Shown piece by piece: positions 10,241 to 18,934 of a stretch of DNA of 64,000 nt. This stretch comes from Methanolinea sp. (lineage in GTDB: Archaea; Halobacteriota; Methanomicrobia; Methanomicrobiales; Methanospirillaceae), in the NCBI GenBank assembly GCA_030055515.1, contig JASFYI010000001.1:620001-684000 (forward strand), read 5' to 3'. The notes beneath the pieces were generated by a model that was given only the letters and a program-made list of their open reading frames with translations, was not told the origin of the DNA and searched no databases. The position numbers were made by a program, and so were the translations under genes. Numbering within the stretch: the stretch's first letter is position 1; every line of letters starts with the position of its first letter.

Positions 10241-11245
10241 CTACTGCCCCCTCACCCCGGAGCGGACCATCTCCTGCCCGAGGTACGCGTCGGCGAGCAC
10301 GAGGGCGAGCATCGCCTCCGCGACGGGTCCGATCCGGGGGACGATGCACGCGTCGTGCCTCCCCGCGACGGAGATGGTCCTCTCCTGCCCCCTCGCATCC
10401 ACGGTCCTCTGTTCCCTCGCGATGGAGGGGGTCGGCTTGACCGCGATACGGACGACGATCTCTGCACCCGTGCTGATCCCCCCGAGGATACCCCCGGCAT
10501 GGTTCGTGAGAAAGCCGCCCTCGCCCATCTGGTCATTGTGCTCGCTGCCCCGCATCCGCGAGACCGCGAACCCGTCGCCGATCTCCACGCCCTTCACCGC
10601 GCCGATTCCCATCATCGCCATCGCGATGAGGGCGTCGAGCTTCCCGAAGACCGGGTCGCCGAGGCCGGGCGGGCACCCCCTCGCGGTCACTTCCACGATC
10701 CCGCCCACAGAATCGCCCTCGCGCGCCGCGGCTTCTATCTCCCTCTCTATCCCCTCGGGCGTCGTCGCCCCGTGCACCTCGACGATCCTGCTCGCCACCG
10801 AGATCCCTTTCAGGGAGAGGAACTTCCGCGCCACGGCCCCCGCGGCGACCCTCGCGACCGTCTCGCGGCCCGAGCTCCGCCCGCCCCCCCTGAAATCCCG
10901 GATCCCGTACTTCGCGTGGTACGTGTAATCGGCGTGGCCGGGGCGGAAGACGTCCGCGATCGCCTCGTAGTCAGAGGGACGGGCGTCCGCGTTCCTGACG
11001 AGGAGGCAGATCGGCATCCCCGTCGTCCTGCCCTCGAAGACCCCGGAGAGTATCTCCACCCTGTCCTCTTCCCGCCGACCTGTCGAGAACGGGTGGACGC
11101 CGGGGCGCCTCCGCGAAAGGAACCCGTCGATCTCCTCTTTTGATATCTCGATGCCCGGCGGGCACCCGTCGATGACTGCCCCGATGGCCGGCCCGTGACT
11201 CTCCCCGAAGGTCGTGACGCGGAAATTTCTCCCGAAGGTATTCAC
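10241..11245 (-). CDS. aroC: Chorismate synthase
   Basis: Last common step: FMN-dependent 1,4-elimination converting EPSP to chorismate. Starting at the GTG at 11245 the protein has 334 residues beginning with the family N-terminus [17 protein letters not shown], and carries the signatures [32 protein letters not shown] and GSEHNDQM. The GTGA overlaps the stop of the kinase-dehydrogenase fusion. An in-frame ATG at 11353 would add 36 residues unlike the family, so it is rejected. Last gene of the aro operon. Confidence 0.95.
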   Translation of the reverse strand: MNTFGRNFRVTTFGESHGPAIGAVIDGCPPGIEISKEEIDGFLSRRRPGVHPFSTGRREEDRVEILSGVFEGRTTGMPICLLVRNADARPSDYEAIADVFRPGHADYTYHAKYGIRDFRGGGRSSGRETVARVAAGAVARKFLSLKGISVASRIVEVHGATTPEGIEREIEAAAREGDSVGGIVEVTARGCPPGLGDPVFGKLDALIAMAMMGIGAVKGVEIGDGFAVSRMRGSEHNDQMGEGGFLTNHAGGILGGISTGAEIVVRIAVKPTPSIAREQRTVDARGQERTISVAGRHDACIVPRIGPVAEAMLALVLADAYLGQEMVRSGVRGQ

Positions 11246-12627
11246 CCTACCATCTCCCTCACCATGTGGAGGGGGGCATCGATCCCCGTGAAATGCTTGA
11301 ATTGCGCCTGTGCCTGGCGGACGAACATCTCCTTCCCTGAAATGACCCTGCACCCCTCGGCCCTCGCCATCCTCAGGAGGGGGGTCTCCGGAGGGGTGTA
11401 CACGAGGTCAAAGACGGTCATTCCCGGGCGGAGCTGTTCCCTCGAGAGGGGGCTCCCCCCGTCCGGTTCCATCCCTACCGGAGTGGCATTCACGAAGATG
11501 TCCGGGTTAATCCCGTCGATGTCGCCCGGGACGCCGTGAGAGCAGCCGAGCCGTGCCGCGAGGGCCGATGCCTTCTCCACGGTCCTGTTCAGGATGGTGA
11601 CGTCCTTGCCGAGCGCGAGGAGGGCGTACGCCGCCGCGGCTGCCGCACCCCCCGCACCGAGGACGACCGCTGTCCTCCCCCTCTCACCCGCGAGAGCGTC
11701 GCGGATTCCCACCCAGTCCGTGTTGTACCCGTAGCTCTTCCCCCCGCAGAAGAGGACCGTGTTGCAGGCCCCTATCGCGGTGCAGTGCGTGTCGGGCCGG
11801 TCTATCGCGGAGATCACCTCCTGCTTGAAGGGAATCGTGACGGAAAGCCCGCGCACGTCGAGGTCTGCCGCGAGGCTCAGTATCCGGGAGAGGGAGGGGT
11901 CGTGGAACCGGACGTAGTGGGCATTGATGCCGAAGTACCGGAAGAGTCCCGCGTAGAGCTGCGGGCTCCTGCTGTGGAGGCTCGGGTACCCCGCGACGCC
12001 GTAGAAGCGGAGGCACGGGTTTTCTGGCATGCCGCCGACTTTCCCGAGGAGTTCGCGGGCCTCGTCCTCGGGGATCCCCGACCGCGAGATCGCGCGCGCC
12101 GCCCTCTCCGCCCTCTCCAGCGGGACGGTCCCCTCCGTGAGGAGCCGCTTGATGTAGATTGCCACTTCGTTTGGGCTCTTCGAGCGGGTGTCGACGCAGA
12201 TGTCGGCCGCACTCAGGTACGCATCCCTCCTCGCCTCGAGGAGGTGCAGGATTTCCCCGCGCAGTCCCATCGCGGTGAGGGGTGGCCTCGTGGATGCCCG
12301 GATTCTCTTCTCGATGGTCAGGGGATCGGCCTGGAGGAGAATGACCGTCCTCCCCCTGCGGAGGTTCTCCACGTTCTCGGGAGAGAGGACTGCCCCCCCG
12401 CCCGTCGCGATCACGGCGGGTCCCGGCGGGAGAGCCGCGATGACCTCCCTCTCGAGCTTCCTGAACCCTTCCTCCCCGGCCTCCTCGAATATTTCGGGGA
12501 TCTCGGCCCCGGCTTTCTCCTCGACGAGCGCGTCGGTATCGTAGAACGGGACGCCGAGGAGACGGGCGAGGATGTGGCCGACTGCCGTCTTCCCCGTGCC
12601 GCGGAATCCTGTAAGGACGACGTTCAT
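11242..12627 (-). CDS. Shikimate kinase-shikimate dehydrogenase fusion
   Basis: A 461-residue bifunctional protein. Residues 1-165 are a bacterial-type (AroK, NMP-kinase fold) shikimate kinase: P-loop TGFRGTGKT (6-14), [12 protein letters not shown], and TGGGAV (75-80). Residues 205-461 are shikimate dehydrogenase (AroE): HSRSPQLY, catalytic K268 (VTIPFKQEV), NTDW (302-305), and NADP-binding GAGGAA (324-329) with NRT. It reduces 3-dehydroshikimate and phosphorylates shikimate. Many archaea use an unrelated GHMP-type shikimate kinase, so an AroK-type domain is notable. Its ATG overlaps the aroA stop by four bases. Confidence 0.93.
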   Translation of the reverse strand: MNVVLTGFRGTGKTAVGHILARLLGVPFYDTDALVEEKAGAEIPEIFEEAGEEGFRKLEREVIAALPPGPAVIATGGGAVLSPENVENLRRGRTVILLQADPLTIEKRIRASTRPPLTAMGLRGEILHLLEARRDAYLSAADICVDTRSKSPNEVAIYIKRLLTEGTVPLERAERAARAISRSGIPEDEARELLGKVGGMPENPCLRFYGVAGYPSLHSRSPQLYAGLFRYFGINAHYVRFHDPSLSRILSLAADLDVRGLSVTIPFKQEVISAIDRPDTHCTAIGACNTVLFCGGKSYGYNTDWVGIRDALAGERGRTAVVLGAGGAAAAAAYALLALGKDVTILNRTVEKASALAARLGCSHGVPGDIDGINPDIFVNATPVGMEPDGGSPLSREQLRPGMTVFDLVYTPPETPLLRMARAEGCRVISGKEMFVRQAQAQFKHFTGIDAPLHMVREMVG

Positions 12628-13892
12628 AGGAGCCCCTGCACCCTGAGCTGTTCCCAGAACCCGGGGAACGATTTACTGACACATTCCGCGTTCTTTATCT
12701 TTAGATTTCCTGTCGCGAGGCCCAGCACGGCAAAGCTCATCGCCGTCCTGTGATCGGACCCGGGATCGATCTCCCCGCCGCGGAGGGGACCGGGGACGAC
12801 CGTGATCGTGCCATCCCTGACCCTCACCTCCGCCCCGAGCGCGGAGAGCAGCCGCGCCGTCTCCGCGAGCCGGTCGCTCTCCTTGTACCGGAGGTGCGCG
12901 ACCCCCGAGATCCGCGAGACACCCCTCGCCCTTGACGCGAGGACGCAGAGGGTCTGCACCGTGTCCGGCATCGAGGCCATGTCGACGTCGACTCCCTCGA
13001 GGTCCCCCGTGGACATGACTTCCACGCTGTCCTCCCCGTACTGCACCCGGCACCCCATCCCCTCGAGGATGCGGAGGAATCCCCTGTCACCCTGGCACGA
13101 GCGCGGGTTGAGGTTCCGCACGACCACCCTCCCCCCGCAGGCCGCCGCGAGTGCGAAGAAGTACGACGCGGAAGAGTAATCCCCCTCGACCCTGTAGCGG
13201 GCGGGCCTGTACCCGCGGCCGGCGGGAACGTGGAACCTGCGGTACCCGTCGCGCTCCACGCGGGCGGAGAATGCCTCCATCACGCTGACCGTCACGTCGA
13301 GGTAAGACTTCGAGGCGACGTGCCCGCGGAGCGAGAGCGTCACGTCCTCCCTCGCGAGGGGCGCGACGAGGAGGACCGACGAGGCGAACTGGCTGCTCAT
13401 CCCCGCGTCGAGCAAGGCACGGCCGCCGACGAGCTCGCCCGATACCCTGACGGGGGGGTATCCCTCCTTCTCGAGGAATTCCACCCTGCCGCCGAGCGCC
13501 CGGAGCGCGTCCGCGAGCGGTCCCATGGGCCTCTCCTTCATCCTCCCCGACCCGGTGAGGGTCACGGGGGACCCGCAGAGGAGCGCGACGGAACAGAGGA
13601 GACGCATGCTCGTCCCCGATTCCCCCGCGTCGATCACGTGCCCGGCCGGGCAGGAGAGAGCGCCCCCGCGGCCGTGGACGAGGAGACGGTCCCCGTCGCC
13701 GCGTATCCCGATGCCCATCGACTCGAGAGCGCGCCTCGTCACCCACGTGTCGCCTGACTCGAGGGGATTGCAGACCGTCGATTCTCCGTCCGCGAGCGCT
13801 GCGGCCACGAGGGCGCGGTGCGAAAAGCTCTTCGAGGGCGGGGCGACGAACGTGCAGTCGAGCGGCCCTGCCCTGCGGAGCGTCACGTCCAT
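12624..13892 (-). CDS. aroA: 3-phosphoshikimate 1-carboxyvinyltransferase (EPSP synthase)
   Basis: Transfers enolpyruvate from PEP to shikimate-3-phosphate. The 422-residue two-domain protein shows PPSKSFSHRAL (18-28), AGESGTSMRLL, LDAGMSSQFASS and the C-terminal HLRYKESDRL with DHRTAMSFA, all typical of the PEP and shikimate-3-phosphate sites. Its start overlaps the pheA stop region by ten bases and its stop overlaps the next gene by four, supporting one polycistronic message. Confidence 0.95.
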   Translation of the reverse strand: MDVTLRRAGPLDCTFVAPPSKSFSHRALVAAALADGESTVCNPLESGDTWVTRRALESMGIGIRGDGDRLLVHGRGGALSCPAGHVIDAGESGTSMRLLCSVALLCGSPVTLTGSGRMKERPMGPLADALRALGGRVEFLEKEGYPPVRVSGELVGGRALLDAGMSSQFASSVLLVAPLAREDVTLSLRGHVASKSYLDVTVSVMEAFSARVERDGYRRFHVPAGRGYRPARYRVEGDYSSASYFFALAAACGGRVVVRNLNPRSCQGDRGFLRILEGMGCRVQYGEDSVEVMSTGDLEGVDVDMASMPDTVQTLCVLASRARGVSRISGVAHLRYKESDRLAETARLLSALGAEVRVRDGTITVVPGPLRGGEIDPGSDHRTAMSFAVLGLATGNLKIKNAECVSKSFPGFWEQLRVQGLL

Positions 13893-14683
13893 TCACCGGC
13901 CTCCAGCACCGGGTACCTGCCGAGGTCCTTGACGCGCGTCATCGCCTCCAGCTCCCGCAGCGCGTGGATACTCTCCTCGCCCGCGTCGTCGTAGTCGATG
14001 AAGAAGACGTAACTCCCCATCCCCCTCTTTGACGGACGCGACTCGATGCGCGTCAGGTTGATACCCCTCCGCGCGAAGACACCGAGGATGTCGTGGAGGA
14101 GGCCTGCCCTGTCCTCGCGGGGGTCGACGATGATACTCCCCTTTGCCGGATTCCCCCCCGAGTAGGGCGTGCGCGAGATGGTGACGAACCTCGTCACGTT
14201 CTGGCCGCTGTTCTCCACGCAGGTCTTCCTGACCGGGAGGCCGTAGAACCTCGCGGTGATCCCGGGGACGATCGCCGCCCCCTTCCCCTCGCGGAAGAGT
14301 TCGCGCGCGCTCTGGGCGTTGCTCGACGTGTGGACGACGGGGAGGCCGAGCTCCTCGATGATGTCGCTGCACTGCTCGTGCGTCTGGGGGTGGACGTAGA
14401 GGACCCCCGCGTCCCCGAGCGGTCCCAGCGAGACGAGGTGGTGGTGCACGGGGACGTACGCCTCCCCCGTGATGTAGACACTGCACGTGAGCAGGCCGTC
14501 CATCGACGGTCCCACGCCGCCCGCCTCGCTGTTCTCGAGCGGGACGAGGCCTATCCCCTCCCCCCGTTCGACGGTCTCGAAGATCTTCCGGATGGTGGGG
14601 AGGAGGATCACCGTATCTCCAAACAGCCTCGCGCCCAGCTCGTGGCTGAAAGTCCCCTCCGGTCCGAGCGCGAAGACCTTCAT
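13883..14683 (-). CDS. pheA: Prephenate dehydratase with ACT domain
   Basis: Decarboxylates and dehydrates prephenate to phenylpyruvate for phenylalanine. The ATG at 14683 gives 266 residues beginning with the family N-terminus (GPEGTFSHELG). The catalytic TRF motif is at 164-166, and an ACT regulatory domain (about 190-260) has GLLHDIL and ESRP (214-217), the usual phenylalanine feedback site. No chorismate mutase domain is fused. ATGA overlap with tyrA. A longer open frame upstream to 15982 is antisense-type artefact over tyrA and aroB'. Confidence 0.94.
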   Translation of the reverse strand: MKVFALGPEGTFSHELGARLFGDTVILLPTIRKIFETVERGEGIGLVPLENSEAGGVGPSMDGLLTCSVYITGEAYVPVHHHLVSLGPLGDAGVLYVHPQTHEQCSDIIEELGLPVVHTSSNAQSARELFREGKGAAIVPGITARFYGLPVRKTCVENSGQNVTRFVTISRTPYSGGNPAKGSIIVDPREDRAGLLHDILGVFARRGINLTRIESRPSKRGMGSYVFFIDYDDAGEESIHALRELEAMTRVKDLGRYPVLEAGEWT

Positions 14684-15504
14684 CTCCCCACCATCGCCGC
14701 GATCAGCCTGTCGGATTCCTCTGCCGCGACCCTGCAGTACTCCCCAAAGTGGGCGGAATCCTCGAGGAAAACCCGCCTGAACGCCTCCGCGTCGCGTTCC
14801 GCGACGACGCTGCAGAGTCGCGCGAACTCCTCGTTGCACGCGGAGAGGACCTCGGGGACACCCGGGTTGAGCATCAGGATGTCGGCGTAGAGGTCCGGGT
14901 CCTGCGAGAGTAGCCTCCCCGCGAGGAACATCTCGATCTGGTACACCGGGCTCGTGTAGGGCATCGTCTCCTCCGGTTTCATCCCGAGCCTCCGCATCGT
15001 CCCTGCCATCACGAGGGTGAGGTGGTGCGTGAGACCCTGCACGACCGCCATCATCCTGTCGTGCTCCTCGGGGGTCGTGATCGTGACGCGGGCTCCCTGT
15101 GACCGGAATATCCCGAGGATCTCCTCGAGGGTCTCCCGGTCGCACCTCGCGGGCGTGGCGATGATCGTCTGGCCCTCGAGGCTCGCCGCGGAGGGACCGA
15201 ACATGGGGTGGAGGCCCACCACCTTTGCCCTCGATTCGAGCATCGCGCGGACCGGGGCAACCTTCAGGGACGTGAGGTCGCAGAGTACCTGGTCCCCCGT
15301 GAGGTAGGGGGCCACCGACCTGATGACGTTGACCGTCTCCCTTATGGGGACCGAGACCACGACGAGGTCGCACGCGCGGGCGAGATCCACGTCCCGGACC
15401 TCGGTCCTCCTCCCGCAGACCGCGACCTCGCACCCGACCCTCGCGAACACGTCGCGGAAGAAAGACCCCATTTTCCCCGTCCCGCCGATGATTCCCACTC
15501 TCAC
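14680..15504 (-). CDS. tyrA: Prephenate dehydrogenase
   Basis: NAD(P)-dependent oxidative decarboxylation of prephenate to 4-hydroxyphenylpyruvate for tyrosine. The 274-residue protein starts at GTG 15504. Rossmann motif GIIGGTGKMG (4-13), catalytic His in GLHPMFGPS (H99), and the helical dimerisation half after about 160. No chorismate mutase domain is present, so that activity must come from elsewhere in the genome. Six bases separate it from aroB' and four overlap pheA. Confidence 0.94.
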   Translation of the reverse strand: MRVGIIGGTGKMGSFFRDVFARVGCEVAVCGRRTEVRDVDLARACDLVVVSVPIRETVNVIRSVAPYLTGDQVLCDLTSLKVAPVRAMLESRAKVVGLHPMFGPSAASLEGQTIIATPARCDRETLEEILGIFRSQGARVTITTPEEHDRMMAVVQGLTHHLTLVMAGTMRRLGMKPEETMPYTSPVYQIEMFLAGRLLSQDPDLYADILMLNPGVPEVLSACNEEFARLCSVVAERDAEAFRRVFLEDSAHFGEYCRVAAEESDRLIAAMVGR

Positions 15505-15510
15505 CCGCGA

Positions 15511-16497
15511 TCACTTCTCCACGATGCTCTCCCGCACGGCCATTCCAAAGTGCCTCCCCGCCTCCTTCACGCAGCCGAGGACCGAATCGCCGGGCGACAG
15601 CTCGACGACGGAGACCGCGGAGCCCCCGGGAGTGACGAGGCGAATCGTCTCCGCGTTCTGGAGGATGAGGCTGCAGGGAACCCCGTCTGCCTCGGCCTCG
15701 ACGAGCAGGAGCGGCCTCCTCTCTATCTTGACGCGCCCGACTGTCGCCTCGCGCGAAGCCCCGTCGCTCCCGACGACGAGGACCGTCCCGCCGGCCGCGA
15801 GGTCCGAAAGGTACACCGTCCTCCCGCCGGGGGAGAGGAGGTAGGCGTGGACCGCACCCGCGTTGACGCGGAACGGGCGCGGCGCGACGTAGGGGTTCTC
15901 CAGCGTCTCCGCGTGGACGAGGAGGAACGCGGAGGAAGTGTTCCCGACGAGGAGACCCTCGCCGTTCGAAAGGAGGGAACACGTGTCCACGCAGACACGG
16001 TCCCCCATGCCCGCGGGACGAACCGACTTCACGGTGAAGGGGACGAGGGGGATCACCTCGCGGCTCGCGTGGACGAGGGCGCCCGTCTCCTTCACGACGG
16101 CGGGGTCGTCCGTCGCGAGGAGGATGCCTGCCACACCCTTCTCGAGGACCTGGAGCGCGAGGAGAGCGTCTTTGGGGTTGGTCACCCTCGCGATGATCCT
16201 CTCGGACCTCGCGGCGAGATTCTCGAGGGGGATCACGCGCCAGTCGGCTGCATCGACGACGACGTAACCCTCCCGTGCCTTTTCCACCGCGAGGTCCTCG
16301 CTCTCCTTCCCAGTCAGGGTGACCCAGAAGACGTCCCTCTCCGGGACGAGGTCTCCGTCCGGGGCTACGACCCTCACCCTCCCGAGAGATCGGACGTCCT
16401 CCGCGGAGTCCGCGACGATCGTTCCCGCACCCGACTCGAGTGCCGCGGTGGCGATATCCTTCCGCCAGGAGCGCGCATCGACCCAGAACTCCTTCAT
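15511..16497 (-). CDS. aroB': 3-dehydroquinate synthase II (archaeal)
   Basis: Oxidative deamination and cyclisation of the ADH synthase product to 3-dehydroquinate, the second step of the archaeal early shikimate route described for Methanocaldococcus (MJ1249 family). The 328-residue protein begins MKEFWVDARSWRKD and carries the conserved NPYVAPRPFRVNAGAVHAY region and the all-beta C-terminal half. It starts one base after the end of the upstream ADH synthase gene, so the two enzymes of this variant route are read together. Confidence 0.94.
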   Translation of the reverse strand: MKEFWVDARSWRKDIATAALESGAGTIVADSAEDVRSLGRVRVVAPDGDLVPERDVFWVTLTGKESEDLAVEKAREGYVVVDAADWRVIPLENLAARSERIIARVTNPKDALLALQVLEKGVAGILLATDDPAVVKETGALVHASREVIPLVPFTVKSVRPAGMGDRVCVDTCSLLSNGEGLLVGNTSSAFLLVHAETLENPYVAPRPFRVNAGAVHAYLLSPGGRTVYLSDLAAGGTVLVVGSDGASREATVGRVKIERRPLLLVEAEADGVPCSLILQNAETIRLVTPGGSAVSVVELSPGDSVLGCVKEAGRHFGMAVRESIVEK

Positions 16498-17280
16498 CTA
16501 GTCCCCCTCGAGCGCTCTCCTCGGGTCCACGTCCTCGTGGACGACCTTGCAGAGAGCACGGACGAATGCACGCGGGTTATCCCTCTGGAATGCGTTCCGG
16601 CCGACGCACACGCCGGCACCCCCCGCGCGGACCGCGTCTCGGATGATCTCGAGCGTCTCGAGGTCACCTGCCTTCTCGCCCCCCGCGATGAGGACCGGGA
16701 CCGAGCACGCAGAGACGATCTCCCGGAAAGAACGTGGGTCTCCCGTGTAGTTCGTCTTGATGAGGTCTGCCCCGAGTTCCTCTGCCACCCGCACGCAGTG
16801 GCCGACGGTCTCGGGCGCGGTGGGATTGATCCCCTTGCCGCGCGGGTAGATCATCACGAGGAGGGGCATGCCCCACCTGTTGCAGTCCCTCACGATCGCG
16901 CCGGCAGACTCGATCATCTTGGACTCGTTCGGGGCACCGAGGTTGATGTGGATGGAGACCGCGTCCGCGCCGAGCGCGATCGCCTCCTCGACGCTGCAGA
17001 CGATCACCTTGTCGTTAGGATCGGGATTCAGGGAGGTGCTGCCCGAGAGGTGGACGATGAGGCCGATGTCCCTCCCCCTCCTCCGGTGACCCCGCTTCAC
17101 GATCCCCTTGTGGAGGACGATCGCGTTCGCACCGCCCTCGCTCACCTCGGAGATGATGTGCGTCATGTCCTTCAGTCCCTCGATCTGGCCCAGCGTGAAC
17201 CCGTGGTCCATGGGCACGATCACGGACCGGCCCGTGTTCCGGTCCATGATGCGCTCTATGCGTATCTCCTTTCCAATCAT
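16498..17280 (-). CDS. 2-amino-3,7-dideoxy-D-threo-hept-6-ulosonate (ADH) synthase paralog 1
   Basis: DhnA/class I aldolase-type enzyme of the MJ0400 family, 260 residues. The family residues are present: D25 in VPMDHGF, Y145 in IYPRGK and the Schiff-base lysine K175 in LIKTNYTGDP. Family members condense an aspartate semialdehyde with a C6 sugar-derived donor; some relatives act as fructose-bisphosphate aldolases. This copy has GFTLGQIEG and GGANAIVLHKG where the characterised enzyme has a GVSSGP / GGANAVLGHKG pattern, so it may be the divergent one. ATGA overlap with paralog 2. Confidence 0.87.
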   Translation of the reverse strand: MIGKEIRIERIMDRNTGRSVIVPMDHGFTLGQIEGLKDMTHIISEVSEGGANAIVLHKGIVKRGHRRRGRDIGLIVHLSGSTSLNPDPNDKVIVCSVEEAIALGADAVSIHINLGAPNESKMIESAGAIVRDCNRWGMPLLVMIYPRGKGINPTAPETVGHCVRVAEELGADLIKTNYTGDPRSFREIVSACSVPVLIAGGEKAGDLETLEIIRDAVRAGGAGVCVGRNAFQRDNPRAFVRALCKVVHEDVDPRRALEGD

Positions 17281-18077
17281 GCTCTCCCTTCCTTGAGAAC
17301 CCTGTAGGCTTCTTCAGCAGACTCCCCGCCGTGCACGATGAGCGCGGCGGCCGCGATGAACCTGTCGGGGGCGGGATGCTGGAACGCATTTCTCCCTATC
17401 GAGATTCCCGCCGCGCCCCCCTCCATCGCACCTTCTATCAGCTCGAGCGTCGCAAGGTCGCTCGTCCTGCTCCCGCCTGCAACGACGACCGGGACCGGGC
17501 ATCCCCTCGTGACTTGCCTGAAGCTGTCGGGGTCGCCGGTGTAGACGGTCTTGACGATGTCCGCGCCGAGCTCCGCGGCCACGCGCGCGGCAAGGCTCAC
17601 GTGGTCGACGTGGTGTTCGTCCTCGATCTTCCTGCCCCTCGGGTACATCATCGCGAGGAGGGGCATCCCCCACTCCATGCACTCGACCGCGATACGCCCG
17701 AGGTCGGCGAGCATGCGGGCCTCGGAATCTGCACCGATGTTCACGTGGATCGAGACCGCGTCGGCCCCCATCCTGATCGCGTTCGTCACGGTATTGACGA
17801 GGACCTTCTCGTTAGGGTCGGGCCCGATCGACGTGCTCGCCGAGAGGTGGAGGATGAGGCCGATGTCCCTCCCGCTCCGCCTATGCCCGTGGAGGGCAAG
17901 GCCGATGTGCCCGAGGACGGCGTTCGCACCCCCTTCGGCGACGAGGTCGACGGTGCGGCCGAGGTCTATCAGTCCTTCCATCGGCCCGCTCGTCACACCG
18001 TGGTCCATCGGGACGATGATCGTCCTGCCGGTGTTCCGGTCCATGATACGTTCCATGCGGATTTCTTTCCCTCTCAT
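17277..18077 (-). CDS. aroA': 2-amino-3,7-dideoxy-D-threo-hept-6-ulosonate (ADH) synthase paralog 2
   Basis: First gene of the aro operon, 266 residues from the ATG at 18077. This start is preferred because GGGAG lies nine bases upstream and the N-terminus then aligns with paralog 1 (MRGKEIRMERIMDRNTGR). An ATG at 18101 in frame would add eight residues and lie beyond the predicted transcription start region. Active-site D25 (VPMDHGVTSGP), Y145 and K176 (IVKTVYTGDP) are present. GVTSGP and GGANAVLGH match the characterised MJ0400 pattern better than paralog 1, so I infer this is the biosynthetic ADH synthase. Confidence 0.9.
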   Translation of the reverse strand: MRGKEIRMERIMDRNTGRTIIVPMDHGVTSGPMEGLIDLGRTVDLVAEGGANAVLGHIGLALHGHRRSGRDIGLILHLSASTSIGPDPNEKVLVNTVTNAIRMGADAVSIHVNIGADSEARMLADLGRIAVECMEWGMPLLAMMYPRGRKIEDEHHVDHVSLAARVAAELGADIVKTVYTGDPDSFRQVTRGCPVPVVVAGGSRTSDLATLELIEGAMEGGAAGISIGRNAFQHPAPDRFIAAAALIVHGGESAEEAYRVLKEGRA

Positions 18078-18089
18078 CACAGTCTCCCG

Positions 18090-18141
18090 CCCGATCGGCA
18101 CCGTTTTTCCCGCAAAAACGGCCGACGGGCTAGTTAAAATA
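18090..18141 (-). promoter_or_regulatory. aro operon core promoter with palindrome over the start site
   Basis: On the minus strand a TATA-like TATTTTAACTA spans 18141-18131, predicting initiation near 18110. An imperfect palindrome (18090-18129, 16 pairs, inner arms CCGTTTTT and AAAAACGG around a 5-base loop, two small bulges) is centred at 18111. It is suited to a repressor operator or, if initiation is further upstream, a leader hairpin next to the ribosome site. Confidence 0.5.
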
Positions 18142-18384
18142 CCAGAAATAGCCGAAATACGCGCAGTCCCGTGGCGTCGGTATCAGTCCCGCCGGGAGAA
18201 CTTGGGATATCCCGGGGATAGTACGGTCGGAATGTCCTCCACGGGACGAGGCAAGAACAGGTTTCCTTCGATTCCTGCAGGTAGCGCCGCTAGTAGAGAT
18301 AAAGACACTCACAGGCGAAAAGGCACTCACCTTGCATTGGAGAGTGGTTGTCTGTCACTGTATATAAAACTGATGAGCGGGGGC
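18142..18384. other. Intergenic stretch between the aro operon and mbf1, no gene recognised
   Basis: No open frame with coding character or ribosome site. A TATATAAAAC near 18361 on the plus strand resembles a TATA box but faces the 3' end of mbf1. I see nothing else that can be supported. Confidence 0.5.
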
Positions 18385-18903
18385 TCACTTCTTGACCTTC
18401 TTTACCGTGATGACGTCGCCGAGGGTTGGGACGACATTTCCCCGCTGCTTTCCCCCTTCCCCGGGAGACGGAGAGTCGATGAGGCGGATGTTCAGTGCCT
18501 TCTCGAGTTTCTCCCTCACGTCGTCCTCGGGGATGAGGTCCCCCTTCTCTATCTTCTTGATGAGAAGTTCCTTCTCCTTCAGGTGCATCGCGAGATCCTT
18601 CTGCGACCAGCCCCTCTCCATGCGGGCAGTCCGTATCCTCTCGCCGTAATCTTCGACGATCTCCCCCTCGATGAGGTCAAAGACGTCCTTCTTCCTCTTC
18701 GCGGGGGGTTGCGCCGGAGCGCGAACCGCGGTTCCCGGGCGCGGGGGGCTTTTCCGGGTTGCCTGGACCTCCGTGCCGTACCGTGCGCACTGGGCACAGA
18801 CCTCGAGCACCGCTCCCTCCACGCGGACAGTCTTTGGGGGCCCCTGGATCTTCCCCCCGCACATCTCGCACTGCATACCCGTCGCAAACATCTTTATAGA
18901 CAT
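18385..18903 (-). CDS. Multiprotein-bridging factor 1 homolog (zinc ribbon - HTH)
   Basis: Archaeal MBF1, 172 residues. An N-terminal zinc ribbon (C12-X2-C15 and C36-X2-C39), a Pro/Arg-rich linker (50-70) and a C-terminal XRE helix-turn-helix (about 85-140, [23 protein letters not shown]). The eukaryotic homolog bridges TBP and activators; the archaeal protein is linked to translation and stress. Start is uncertain: ATG at 18903, 18891 or 18876. A TATA-like AAGTATATA (about 18911-18919 on this strand) would start transcription near 18890, favouring a leaderless start at 18891. Divergent from pan. Confidence 0.9.
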   Translation of the reverse strand: MSIKMFATGMQCEMCGGKIQGPPKTVRVEGAVLEVCAQCARYGTEVQATRKSPPRPGTAVRAPAQPPAKRKKDVFDLIEGEIVEDYGERIRTARMERGWSQKDLAMHLKEKELLIKKIEKGDLIPEDDVREKLEKALNIRLIDSPSPGEGGKQRGNVVPTLGDVITVKKVKK

Positions 18904-18910
18904 TTTTCCC

Positions 18911-18920
18911 TATATACTTA
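18911..18920. promoter_or_regulatory. TATA-like element between mbf1 (-) and pan (+)
   Basis: TATATACTTA in the 31-base gap between the two divergent genes. On the minus strand it lies about 25 bases from the ATG at 18891. CTTTATAG at 18892-18899 could be the pan TATA box. Assignment rests on spacing. Confidence 0.4.
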
Positions 18921-18934
18921 TTCGAGGCAGAGAA

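Noticed and set aside
15208-17307. A 699-codon plus-strand open frame
   Set aside because: Antisense to tyrA, aroB' and an ADH synthase gene, all firmly identified on the minus strand.
18130-18330. A 66-codon minus-strand ORF upstream of the aro operon
   Set aside because: It crosses the aro TATA box, has no ribosome site, and its translation is low in information.
18361-18384. A TATA box followed by a C-box-like TGATGA, suggesting a C/D guide RNA
   Set aside because: No matching D box at a suitable distance, and the sequence runs into the 3' end of mbf1.
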